From: Halopiger aswanensis
GTDB lineage: Archaea > Halobacteriota > Halobacteria > Halobacteriales > Natrialbaceae
Direction of reading: 5' to 3'
DNA: 64,000 bases
Assembly (NCBI RefSeq): GCF_003610195.1
Contig: NZ_RAPO01000002.1
Span: forward strand, 1,054,001 to 1,118,000
Shown here piece by piece: positions 26,062 through 33,863 of the stretch. The notes beneath the pieces are model-generated. The model ran no database searches. It had not been told where the DNA came from and saw only the letters and a list, made by a program, of their open reading frames with translations. The translations under genes and the position numbers were made by a program. Each line of letters starts with the position of its first letter. The first letter of the stretch is position 1.

Positions 26062-26445
26062 ATGTCTTCGGTATCAAGAGGAGATGTGGTCTGGGTTACG
26101 TTTCCAGATCCTGATGATATTCCAGATGAAGAGTTTGAAAACCCACACCCGGCTGTTGTAGTCCAAAACGACACTCGGAACCAGAGATATGATACTACAA
26201 TCGTAGCACCACTAACGACAAGCCAAGACTCTCCTGAAGAGTTCGCTGATGTGGCAGTCCCTTCAACAAGTGAGGGAGTTGAAGAAGACAGTATAGCAAA
26301 ACTTGGAATGCTTAGTACTGTCTCTGTTCCAGGGAGAATTATGGATCAGAGTGAGAACTCCGATGTATGGAAAATGGGCGAACTTTCAGCCAGCAAAATG
26401 AATGAGATTGAGGCACGTCTAGAAGTTCTATTGGGAATTGCCTGA
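26062..26445 (+). CDS. MazF/PemK-family toxin (ribonuclease)
   Basis: The 127-residue protein matches the MazF/PemK fold: an N-terminal RGDVVWVTFPDP strand, then HPAVVVQNDTRN near residue 29, and IVAPLTT near 48 with the usual Ser/Thr. MazF toxins cut mRNA at short sequences. Its fit to the family size (110-130 residues) and its position 5 nt after a Panacea-like gene support the toxin role. It is followed by a hairpin at 26459-26471. Confidence 0.8.
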   Translation: MSSVSRGDVVWVTFPDPDDIPDEEFENPHPAVVVQNDTRNQRYDTTIVAPLTTSQDSPEEFADVAVPSTSEGVEEDSIAKLGMLSTVSVPGRIMDQSENSDVWKMGELSASKMNEIEARLEVLLGIA

Positions 26446-26458
26446 GATCATGCCTTTA

Positions 26459-26471
26459 AGAGCGTAGCTCT
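26459..26471 (+). terminator. Small hairpin between convergent genes
   Basis: AGAGC-GTA-GCTCT forms a perfect 5-bp stem with a 3-nt loop right after the MazF stop, followed by an A-rich stretch, and precedes the stop of the convergent gene at 26481. The stem is short, so a bidirectional terminator role is only likely. Confidence 0.35.
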
Positions 26472-26480
26472 ACTAAAAAG

Positions 26481-28568
26481 CTATTCTACTTTCTCTCCGG
26501 ACAGTTCCTTCAACCGTCTTTCGTCCGCCTCCGTTAACAGTTGGACGTCGTACTCTTCCTCGAGTTTTGCGATAGACCGGAATAGCTCCAGTGCTGTTTC
26601 CTCGTTGCCTTGGTCGATATGGTACTTCCCCTGTTTCCTCGAGACCTTCGCCACTCCTTGTTTTCCGTCGTACCACGGCAGGATCTCAGTGTAGTACGCT
26701 TTGGCCTGGTTCAGATGCTGCCACCACTCATCCGTATCATACTCAGTGTTTTGAGCCAACGACCAGTGGGTGTCCGCCAGCTTCCGCGCAACGTTCTTCT
26801 GTTCGTTCTCTTCTTCAGCTAGTTCGTAAGCCTCCTCCAGTAGATCGAGTGCTTCCTCTAAATCATCTGTCCGGCTGCTTTCCATCAACTGTTGCAGCCG
26901 TTCCTGCCGCTGTAGCTCCTCGCTCTTCCAGATCACTTCGCCTTCTAAATCGATAGCGTACAACGGATCCTCATCTCGGTTCTCGAAAAGATATAGGTGT
27001 AAACCATCATCGTCGCTACGGAACTCGATATCCGTCTTGTTCCCATCAAGGTTCTCGTGTTTCAGAACCTGTTCTCCCCTTTCTACGTCGAAGATGTAGG
27101 TGCTGCAGTCAGGGTTCAAAGTTGCTGCCGCTGCATACCTACCGTCTTCAGAAACGGTGCACGCCTCCACGTTTGCGTTAAGGAAATGGCCTAACAGTTG
27201 TTCACCGGAGGAATCGAATACGTAGAGTTTGCCAGACAGCTCTTCCTGATCCAAGTTATCGATGACAGCCGCTACACCGTTATTTGAGACTGCGGCTTTC
27301 CCATCTAATGTACCTACGTTTTCAAGAGGCTCTGTAACACGGATATTGTCTCCCCCAAAAAGGAAGAAACGGTCGTCTGTATCATGTGACCGGCCGTACG
27401 CAGCTCTCCACCGGCCGGTAGGTGAGTCACTGTACTGGTAGTGGAACCTGTTACCTTTGTACTCCAGACTGTTGATCTGGAACCCTGAATCCGGTTCAGT
27501 ATCTACAGAATCTTCGACTACCGGGGCTTCTTCTTGATCTTGACCGGAATCACCACTTTCAGAACCTTCCAACGTGGTTTCTACTGATAGATCCGCTGAT
27601 ACTGACGGCTCGAGATTACGGCGTTTCCAGAGGTATATGAGGCCTGGAACTACTGCGATGATCCAGACCAGCGACGGAAGGATGTACGCCCATCTGTACT
27701 TCGGCCAGTCCGTGTACTGCTTGACTTCTGCTGCATCTTTGTAGAGCGCTATAGGAAGCAGGATCCAGGAAAACAGGACAAGGAATCCGCCTAAAGCATC
27801 AGGAAGCACACTGAGACCGAACAGTACGACTATCCATCCACCTGTAGCTGCCATTACACCCTTACGCCACTTCGTATCCGGTAGACCGACTTCTTTCTCG
27901 ACTTGAGTATGAGAGCGAGAGGTTTTCTCTGAAACAGCGGTAGTTGGTTCAGTAGTGCTTTCTGAAGGTGAGACCTGTTCAGCAACGTTATCACGTGTTT
28001 CAACTGTCTCTAATGCTTCTTCCGCCTCCTCCGTCTCTTCCTCCGAAAGGTCGAGGTATTCCTCAAGTAAGCCGTAAGCATCCAAATCATCGATAATATC
28101 CAGAAGCTGGTTTCCATCAACCAGTTTGACGTTCAGCTCTCGGCCTCGTTTCTCTGCGTCACGTGAGAACGAGCTTGTGGTAACGATTACTGAGGCGTCG
28201 ACACCGTCTTTCTGCTGTTTCAAAGCCGAGTACTGCTGTACATCGCTGCTGCTGACCGTGTTTCCTTCGGAGTACCGTTTGGCCTGGATCAACTGTTTCT
28301 GAGGATACGGCTTCTCCTTCTCGGCAACAACGTCGATACCAGCGTCAGCAGAAGCCTGTGTAACCTCGGTCTCCCATCCCAGTTTCTGCCAGAGATCAGC
28401 GACAAAATGCTCGAACTCGATCTCGTCCATCTCCCGTAGCCCGTTCAGAATCCTGCTCGAATCAACGTCAAAATTGATGGCATCGGGCTCCGAGAGGTCT
28501 GCGCCGCAGTCACTACAGTACTTATCGTCCGCGGATATCTCTGCCCCACAAGCTGAACACTTACGCAT
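26481..28568 (-). CDS. Mrr-type restriction endonuclease with zinc ribbon, membrane helices, propeller and TPR-like parts
   Basis: The 695-residue protein starts at ATG 28568 (an upstream TTG is rejected). Domains in order: a zinc ribbon (CSACG and CSDCG, residues 4-22); an Mrr-type PD-(D/E)XK core (GIDV at 77-80, QAK at 95-97, RDAEKRGRELNVKLVD near 133-150); a Ser/Thr/Glu-rich linker; about three membrane helices (near 235-320); a beta-propeller-like repeat region (about 355-560); and a TPR-like helical tail. Mrr cores cut methylated or foreign DNA. The membrane anchor and sensor-like repeats are unusual and suggest action at the membrane. It faces the toxin genes convergently. Confidence 0.75.
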   Translation of the reverse strand: MRKCSACGAEISADDKYCSDCGADLSEPDAINFDVDSSRILNGLREMDEIEFEHFVADLWQKLGWETEVTQASADAGIDVVAEKEKPYPQKQLIQAKRYSEGNTVSSSDVQQYSALKQQKDGVDASVIVTTSSFSRDAEKRGRELNVKLVDGNQLLDIIDDLDAYGLLEEYLDLSEEETEEAEEALETVETRDNVAEQVSPSESTTEPTTAVSEKTSRSHTQVEKEVGLPDTKWRKGVMAATGGWIVVLFGLSVLPDALGGFLVLFSWILLPIALYKDAAEVKQYTDWPKYRWAYILPSLVWIIAVVPGLIYLWKRRNLEPSVSADLSVETTLEGSESGDSGQDQEEAPVVEDSVDTEPDSGFQINSLEYKGNRFHYQYSDSPTGRWRAAYGRSHDTDDRFFLFGGDNIRVTEPLENVGTLDGKAAVSNNGVAAVIDNLDQEELSGKLYVFDSSGEQLLGHFLNANVEACTVSEDGRYAAAATLNPDCSTYIFDVERGEQVLKHENLDGNKTDIEFRSDDDGLHLYLFENRDEDPLYAIDLEGEVIWKSEELQRQERLQQLMESSRTDDLEEALDLLEEAYELAEEENEQKNVARKLADTHWSLAQNTEYDTDEWWQHLNQAKAYYTEILPWYDGKQGVAKVSRKQGKYHIDQGNEETALELFRSIAKLEEEYDVQLLTEADERRLKELSGEKVE

Positions 28569-28614
28569 TAACAAGACAGTTGATACTTATCTCTAATAAA
28601 ACGGGGGACTCACT

Positions 28615-28848
28615 CTACTCGATAAGTTCCAGGTCGTGTCTCCGGAAATTGAGGCTGGGTACTTCACTGTTGTCGAGTTTGACGGTGTAGATGAAGTTAT
28701 CCTCTGAGTCTCCTGTAACGGAAGCGGCATCATCAAATTCTACATCGATGATCTCGCCGGTTTCCCCGTGTAGATGGTTGTCTGGGCCGAGTTCTTTGTC
28801 GAGTATGAGTTTGACTCGGTCGCCTTTCCGGTATGCGTCTGTAATCAG
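28615..28848 (-). CDS. Small KOW-like protein frame without a canonical start codon
   Basis: An open frame of about 78 codons from a CTG at 28848 (or 83 from a CTG at 28863) ends at TAG 28615-28617. The peptide has a beta-barrel look (GDRVKLILDKELG, then TGEIIDVEFDD) similar to KOW/SH3-like domains. No ATG, GTG or TTG lies in the open part. It overlaps the stop of the upstream HTH gene (28853), so translation by frameshift or re-initiation at CTG is possible. It may be a real gene with an unusual start. Confidence 0.35.
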   Translation of the reverse strand: MITDAYRKGDRVKLILDKELGPDNHLHGETGEIIDVEFDDAASVTGDSEDNFIYTVKLDNSEVPSLNFRRHDLELIE

Positions 28849-28852
28849 TGGT

Positions 28853-29095
28853 TCACCTTTCAGATTGTTTGTAGGCTTGTCTAAGGAGTTTGTCTGTGGT
28901 CAGTGAGGCGATGAGTTGTCCTCGTTCCAGGTCAGTCATTTTGTCGAAGGCTTTCTTGTACCGGTTGACCGTGTCACGTGAGACCTCGAGTTCTTCAGCG
29001 GCCTCTGTCTGGTTCATCCGTGTGATGGCGTCGATGTACCGGGTTGTGGTCTCTTTCGTGAGACCGTATTTTTCGAGTATATCCTCAGCCTTCAT
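28853..29095 (-). CDS. Helix-turn-helix DNA-binding protein
   Basis: The 80-residue acidic protein contains TEAAEELEVSRDTVNRYKKAF (residues 30-50), a classic homeodomain-like helix-turn-helix, preceded by two short helices. It may control the small plasmid-type genes around it. A TATA-like AATAAAAAATG lies about 30-35 nt upstream of the ATG, suggesting its own leaderless transcript. Confidence 0.7.
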   Translation of the reverse strand: MKAEDILEKYGLTKETTTRYIDAITRMNQTEAAEELEVSRDTVNRYKKAFDKMTDLERGQLIASLTTDKLLRQAYKQSER

Positions 29096-29119
29096 CTCTA
29101 TAGATAGTTCTGCGAACTC

Positions 29120-29137
29120 ATTTTTTATTAGAGGAAG
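29120..29137 (-). promoter_or_regulatory. TATA-like element before the HTH gene
   Basis: On the minus strand the sequence CTCTAATAAAAAATGAG lies about 30-40 nt before the ATG at 29095, the spacing expected for a haloarchaeal leaderless promoter. Confidence 0.4.
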
Positions 29138-29144
29138 TGTCGGT

Positions 29145-29510
29145 TCACTGAGCTAGTTCTTGTTCTTTGGCTGCGTCGACGAATCCTTGGATTCTCAGGT
29201 TGCGGCTCCACTCCTTGACGAACTCTTGGACTGGCTCTAACCCGTCTTCATCGTGCTGATGGACTCCCGGGTTCTGTGTGTACCGTACAGGTATCCAGTC
29301 CCCGTTTCGGACTTTGAAGACTATTTCAGGGTCAGCCGTGCGGTCGCCCATCTGTCTGTAGTAGTGGCCGACGACAACCCGCTCTTCACCAACTTTCTCG
29401 ATAACCAAGTCCATGTACCCGTTGTTTTCGACTGTAATCGTTTGACCTGTCTCGAGTTCACTGATCGAGTTGATTCCGAACTGTTCCAGGATCTCTTTGA
29501 CCGTTTTCAC
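29145..29510 (-). CDS. DUF6908-like small haloarchaeal plasmid protein
   Basis: The 121-residue protein has a layout common to small haloarchaeal plasmid proteins of the DUF6908 kind: MDLVIE strand, HYYRQMGDRTADPEIVF, WIPVRY, and a C-terminal EEFVKEW-type helix. Function is unknown. It overlaps the upstream gene by 4 nt (start 29510, stop 29507). Family naming is from memory of the pattern and should be taken as tentative. Confidence 0.5.
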   Translation of the reverse strand: MKTVKEILEQFGINSISELETGQTITVENNGYMDLVIEKVGEERVVVGHYYRQMGDRTADPEIVFKVRNGDWIPVRYTQNPGVHQHDEDGLEPVQEFVKEWSRNLRIQGFVDAAKEQELAQ

Positions 29511-30028
29511 CTCTGGTTCTCACCCTTAGTCATCCAGTTGTTGTCGAGGTACCGGGTCATGATCTTGATATAGTTCTCTACAACCTGTTCAGGGTCTTGG
29601 TCGGTAGCGATTGTTTTCGTAAGAAGATGTTCGCCGCCGTTGTTGTGCATCTGGAGTGAGATCCCGGTATCTTGTTGACTACAAGGCGTTGCGTAGAGCT
29701 TGAGTGAGAGACCCCGGTTGCCGGCGTAGGTCCAGTAGAGGCTGTGACTCATCTTGTCGTACCGGAGCTTCCAGCCTCGATGTTCTGTCCCTGCGTACTG
29801 TTCTTTGAGTACACGTGTTCCTTCCTGTCTGTAGAGATGTTTCTTGGCCTTTTCTTCGGCGTCTATTCCTTCCCACTCTTCGCCGCAACAGCACTCCACG
29901 TAGTCGCCGGTTGAGTGGCCGGGACAGTGTTCTTCCCCGATAACCGTTTCTTTGACCGTGCCGTCGTCAGCCAGTTTGAAGGTTTTCACGACTTTTGTCG
30001 GAAACCTGCCGGAAAGCGCATGATCCAC
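29507..30028 (-). CDS. Hypothetical protein with Cys/His cluster
   Basis: The 173-residue protein starts at GTG 30028. It has EHCPGHSTGDYVECCCGEEW near residues 33-52, a possible metal-binding cluster, then a mixed alpha/beta region with no recognised motif. A TATA-like TATATGTTTTTAAATC lies about 35-50 nt upstream. It is translationally coupled to the next gene by a 4-nt overlap. Confidence 0.55.
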   Translation of the reverse strand: MDHALSGRFPTKVVKTFKLADDGTVKETVIGEEHCPGHSTGDYVECCCGEEWEGIDAEEKAKKHLYRQEGTRVLKEQYAGTEHRGWKLRYDKMSHSLYWTYAGNRGLSLKLYATPCSQQDTGISLQMHNNGGEHLLTKTIATDQDPEQVVENYIKIMTRYLDNNWMTKGENQR

Positions 30029-30061
30029 ACCAAACCACCCTATCTTACAAATAGCAAGACA

Positions 30062-30077
30062 GATTTAAAAACATATA
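30062..30077 (-). promoter_or_regulatory. TATA-like element before the Cys/His protein gene
   Basis: On the minus strand the sequence TATATGTTTTTAAATC lies 34-49 nt before the GTG at 30028, suitable for a leaderless or short-leader transcript. Confidence 0.4.
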
Positions 30078-30113
30078 CCGCACAAAGTAATATAGGTTGA
30101 AAAGGTTCGTGAG

Positions 30114-30192
30114 ATCAGCCTGAAATCAGCCTTGAATCATCCTCCAACGATCAACGATCAGCTTTGAAAAACAGTTCTAAATCAGCCTTGAA
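30114..30192 (+). repeat. Four short direct repeats ATCAGC(C/T)TTGAA
   Basis: Copies begin at 30114 (one base shorter), 30125, 30157 and 30181, with offsets of 11, 32 and 24 nt. They lie between the leftward small-gene operon and the rightward restriction gene. Such iteron-like repeats often bind a replication or regulatory protein. A perfect palindrome ACTGTACAGT (30210-30219) follows. The function is not shown by sequence alone. Confidence 0.5.
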
Positions 30193-30336
30193 AACAGGAA
30201 CGACTATACACTGTACAGTAAATCACAGAAGAAACCGAACCGGGAAGCCTTGGACAGAGTTGAATCGTTAGCTGAAGACCGTGATTGGCTCCAGCCACCT
30301 ATCTACAAGAGGGCCAAAGATCTCTTCGACAAGTGA
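30181..30336 (+). pseudogene. 51-codon fragment resembling a TFB cyclin-fold segment
   Basis: The frame from 30181 to TGA 30334-30336 has no ATG, GTG or CTG start near its beginning, though an internal TTG and CTG exist. The latter half (REALDRVESLAEDRDWLQPP, then IYKRAKDLFDK) has the spacing of a helix pair from archaeal TFB cyclin folds. It could be a remnant of a transcription factor gene. A chance frame is also possible. Confidence 0.25.
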
Positions 30337-30470
30337 TTCCTTCCAGTTCTGGAACAGAAACCATGGGACAGCTATCTCCTGAAAGGGTTTTCAGATGATA
30401 TCACTGCTTGGGTTACTTTCAGGATGTAGCATACACCTCTTTTACTTTGAGTTGTGTGGTATCATGGCTC

Positions 30471-32189
30471 ATGGAGGGAGCGTTAGGGATATCTGCCAAT
30501 GAGGATTCGATAGAGAGCGCTTTGAGACGGGGTTACAGGTATCGAGTTCCTGACTATCAGCGGCGGTACTCGTGGAAGAAGCAGCAGTGGCGAGAGCTAT
30601 GGAACGATCTGCGAGCGTTGGAGGATGAGCAGACCCATTTTCTCGGAGCGGTCGTGGTCGTTGAGAGGCCGGGGAACTTGAACCAGTTAGACACTCTCGA
30701 GGTAGTTGATGGACAGCAAAGGCTTGCCACGGTCTCACTTCTTCTTGTGGCGATGAGGGATAGATACCGGAAGGAGGGAGAGATCAGTCAGGCAAGAGCT
30801 ATCAACAATGACTATCTCTGGGTGTCAGACCTTGATCAGAACAAGCACCAGAACCTTACACTCAACACGTTTGACAACGAGATCTACAATACGCTGTTGA
30901 CTACTGAAGCAGACCGGGCACAGGACAGCCAGCTCAAATCAGCGCTACAGTATTTCCACAATCGAGTGGACCAGACATCTTTGGACGAGTTAGATACGTT
31001 GAGAAAACGTCTTCTGAGGTCGTTTACGCTGGTTTCGATTGAATGTAACAGTGACCATTCTGCCTTTCGCTTGTTTGAGACGCTCAACAACCGCGGGTTA
31101 GAACTCACGGCGGACGATCTTATCAAGAACCATCTCTTCAACGTCGCGTCCAGCAACCGGGAGGTAGAATATGAGCGTATCAAGAAGCAGTGGCTTCGAA
31201 TAATTGAGAACATCATACCTACAGATGTAAAGCCAGCTCTCTTCTTCCGGCACTATCTCATGTCATCACCGCTTCTAGATATCCAAGAGTCGATTACGGA
31301 GTACACTCTCTACGATAGAGCTCGTAAAATCATTGATAAGGAAATCCCTCAACGAGAATTGTCTCTTGAGAATTTGATTCGGGATATGGCTGATGCAGCA
31401 GAACTCTACGCATCTATCCTACTAGCAGACATACAGAAGTTCGACGATACATCAAACAGTTCGGTAAACAGGAAGCTCAAAGATATCCACGCAATCGGGA
31501 TGGGTGCATCAGGCACCCTTCTACTCCGGCTCTTTCAGGAGATCGATAACCCCAACAAGGCTTTCGAAATCCTCCAGTTGCTCGAGGCATTCCTTCTGAG
31601 GCAGAAGATCGTGGGCTACCCTAGTGGAGCGGCATCCGACAGACTGTATGCACGTCTCTGCTCAAACGCCTTCGATCAGAATAACCCTGTGAAACGGATT
31701 AAGCAACGGTTCTTAGAGGAAGTTCCGAGCGATACTGAGTTCCGGGCCGGTATCGTGGAAAAACGTGCGACGCTAAACTCGAGAACACGTTACATGCTGA
31801 GACGGATAGAGTCCGATCACTACCACGGCATCGATGTTGGAAACGGAGCAGATGCCGAACTGGAGCACATTGCTCCACGGGCGGCCTTCTCAGCGAAGAA
31901 GTACAGCACGTGGCCAGGCCACCTCGGTGTCGATGAAGAGGTCTTTGAACAGTACAAAGACAGGCTTGGAAACATTACCCTTCTTGAAAGCCGGCACAAC
32001 GCAGCCTCCGGAAAACACCCATTTCAGCAGAAGAAGAGGGAGTACGCATCCTCCAAGTATTCAATGAGTCAGGAGATCGCTGACCAACACCAAGAATGGT
32101 CGACTGAGAAGATACAGAGCAGGACTGAGTATCTCGCCGATGTTGCCACCCAGATCTGGAAAATAGAGCCAGTAAACAACCACCGATAG
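30471..32189 (+). CDS. GmrSD-like type IV restriction protein (DUF262 + DUF1524)
   Basis: The 572-residue protein starts at ATG 30471 (upstream TTG/GTG starts are less likely) with a TATA-like CTTTTACTTTGAG about 25 nt before. The DUF262 half shows VPDYQRRYSW (26-35) and VVDGQQRLAT (78-87), the nucleotide-binding/hydrolysis motifs of the GmrS-type half. The C-terminal half has ELEHIAP near residue 465 and GNITLL, the HNH-like DUF1524 nuclease. GmrSD enzymes restrict DNA with modified bases, using nucleotides. The two halves are fused here, as in many homologues. It lies next to the integrase and convergent with it. Confidence 0.82.
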   Translation: MEGALGISANEDSIESALRRGYRYRVPDYQRRYSWKKQQWRELWNDLRALEDEQTHFLGAVVVVERPGNLNQLDTLEVVDGQQRLATVSLLLVAMRDRYRKEGEISQARAINNDYLWVSDLDQNKHQNLTLNTFDNEIYNTLLTTEADRAQDSQLKSALQYFHNRVDQTSLDELDTLRKRLLRSFTLVSIECNSDHSAFRLFETLNNRGLELTADDLIKNHLFNVASSNREVEYERIKKQWLRIIENIIPTDVKPALFFRHYLMSSPLLDIQESITEYTLYDRARKIIDKEIPQRELSLENLIRDMADAAELYASILLADIQKFDDTSNSSVNRKLKDIHAIGMGASGTLLLRLFQEIDNPNKAFEILQLLEAFLLRQKIVGYPSGAASDRLYARLCSNAFDQNNPVKRIKQRFLEEVPSDTEFRAGIVEKRATLNSRTRYMLRRIESDHYHGIDVGNGADAELEHIAPRAAFSAKKYSTWPGHLGVDEEVFEQYKDRLGNITLLESRHNAASGKHPFQQKKREYASSKYSMSQEIADQHQEWSTEKIQSRTEYLADVATQIWKIEPVNNHR

Positions 32190-32221
32190 AAAAGTAGAGA
32201 ACCCCCACGGATCAGAGAGTC

Positions 32222-33343
32222 TTAGTCCCAGTTGTTGACTGTTTCCTGTCGGTCTTCCACCGGTGCTTGGTCGTACCGGACAGCCATCTCATACGACTTC
32301 TGTCGGAGTTGTTGTTGGACTGCAGCAGGTCCCTGATCACGGCTCATCTGCGTGCCCACACTGTGTCTGATGGAGTACCAGGACATGTCCCTGTGTTTCA
32401 CCGGTATATCGGCTTCCTCACACAGCTTTCCGAGTAACCGGTTGAGCGAGGAACTACCGTACGGGTTTCCGTACTTGGTCAGCCATAGTGCTTCTGTCCC
32501 CCGGTACTTGTCGTAGTTTTCTCGTTCGCTCACCCATTTTCGGAGGATGTTGGCTGTGCGTTCGCTGAGTGCGACGTGCCAGTTGTCCGTATTCTTTGTA
32601 GACTCTCCTTTTGGGATACGGAGCATCCCGTTCTCGAGATCCAACCAGCTCGTCTTGGCGCGTCCGACCTCTTTGGGTCTCAGTCCTGCGTCCATCGATG
32701 TGTAGACGATGGAGGGGTATTTCCAGCCGTTCGCTTTTTCCCAGTCACTCCTTGTCACATCGTTTTTCGGCTTTTCGAACCGTTGCGCTAGATGAGCCTT
32801 CCACTTGTCTCGTTCCTGCGGATCGAGGGAGTTGTAGTGGGGTATGGATCCGTACTCGAGGCTGGCCTGTTTGATCTTCCGTCGTTCGTCTCCTGTCAGG
32901 AAGTCTCGTATCTGGTGTGTGGCTCCGCCGCTGGAGAACTTGATTTCCGGTTCCCAGTCGATACTCCGCCCTCGTTCATGGTTCAGATATTTGAATAGCG
33001 ATTTGATCGCTTTCTGGACGGCAGCTTTGTGTGTCTTCGACAGTTCCTCGTACACCAGCTCCTTGCAGTACTCGTCCGCATGGTCGGTCGTGACGCGGAG
33101 CGTGTACCCCTCTTCTTGCTTCCAGATCCACCGGTAGAACTGGTCGATTTTGTATCCTCTTTGCCGCGTAGTGTCGAACGCGTAGCCTTCAGCTTTCTCC
33201 GGATCCTTTCCCAGGTTGAGTAGCCATTTGAGTAACTGTTTTCGGAAGCTGTGGTAGTCCTCGAGCTGCCGCTGGTTCAGGTATTTCTCCGACTGCTCCG
33301 GAACTACAACGATGCCGTCGACCTTGTCACGTTCATCCTGCAT
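32222..33343 (-). CDS. Tyrosine recombinase/integrase of the element
   Basis: The 373-residue protein has a SAM-like N-terminal domain (about 30-125) and a catalytic domain with Arg in DAGLRPKEVGR (near 218), Lys near 240, YSIRHSVGT (the H/R box, near 324) and a candidate catalytic Tyr in VRYDQA (near 357). It lies 186 bp from a tRNA-Gly gene on the same strand, as expected for an integrase that targets the 3' end of a tRNA. It marks the right boundary of the element. The gene is GC-moderate, like the element rather than the host. Confidence 0.85.
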   Translation of the reverse strand: MQDERDKVDGIVVVPEQSEKYLNQRQLEDYHSFRKQLLKWLLNLGKDPEKAEGYAFDTTRQRGYKIDQFYRWIWKQEEGYTLRVTTDHADEYCKELVYEELSKTHKAAVQKAIKSLFKYLNHERGRSIDWEPEIKFSSGGATHQIRDFLTGDERRKIKQASLEYGSIPHYNSLDPQERDKWKAHLAQRFEKPKNDVTRSDWEKANGWKYPSIVYTSMDAGLRPKEVGRAKTSWLDLENGMLRIPKGESTKNTDNWHVALSERTANILRKWVSERENYDKYRGTEALWLTKYGNPYGSSSLNRLLGKLCEEADIPVKHRDMSWYSIRHSVGTQMSRDQGPAAVQQQLRQKSYEMAVRYDQAPVEDRQETVNNWD

Positions 33344-33528
33344 AAGCCCTCACCTCTGGCTCCGCGAAAACAGGGGAACCGCTGACTCTAGGTCTAGTAA
33401 GCCTGAAACTTTTTATAATCCGGGGACGGCTCCGGGGTGCGATACACCAACCCACGTTGTAAGCTTCGAATGGCATAGTCGGGTCATTGCTGGAAACCCG
33501 GAAAACCAACGAGAGAAGGCGTGAGGAG
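33344..33528. other. Integrase-tRNA gap, element-host junction zone
   Basis: No gene is seen in these 185 bp. The integration (att) site should be at or just inside the tRNA 3' end, from about 33529. I looked for a second copy of the tRNA 3' half in the first kilobase of the window and found none, so the other att site must be further left than position 1. Confidence 0.4.
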
Positions 33529-33599
33529 TGCGCGGACCGGGATTTGAACCCGGGCCATGAGCTTGGAAGGCTCAGGTCCTACCACTAGACCATCCGCGC
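33529..33599 (-). tRNA. tRNA-Gly (anticodon UCC)
   Basis: The 71-nt gene folds as a cloverleaf: acceptor stem GCGCGGA/TCCGCGC, a D arm with AGTGGTA, an anticodon stem TGAGC/GCTCA with loop CTTCCAA (anticodon TCC), and a T arm with the TTTGAAT loop. The discriminator is A, and CCA is not encoded. Its 3' end faces the integrase, so it is the target site of the mobile element. It is likely the only tRNA in the window. Confidence 0.95.
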
Positions 33600-33617
33600 G
33601 CACTCCCCGATTTTCGC

Positions 33618-33632
33618 TCCGAGTTTAAGGGT
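33618..33632 (-). promoter_or_regulatory. Promoter-like TATA upstream of tRNA-Gly
   Basis: On the minus strand CCCTTAAACTCGG lies about 25-30 nt before the 5' end of the tRNA at 33599. The stretch between 33600 and 33863 holds no gene that I can support. Confidence 0.4.
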
Positions 33633-33863
33633 CTTCCTGTTTCGTCTGTCGATTCGGTTGGGGCACTGACTCGAACCGACTCGCTCAACTACCGACTCGA
33701 GACTCGGAAACGAAGAAGCAGGAGCCGATCGGTGATCGGTCCGGAGACGATCGGTGGGTGGTAAGGGGGGTGAGGGGAGGGAGGGGAAACGATCGAACCG
33801 GCAGTGAGCCGGCTCCGGATTACCGGGGCGGACGCGATGACAACGGTGGTGGTACCGGTACCG

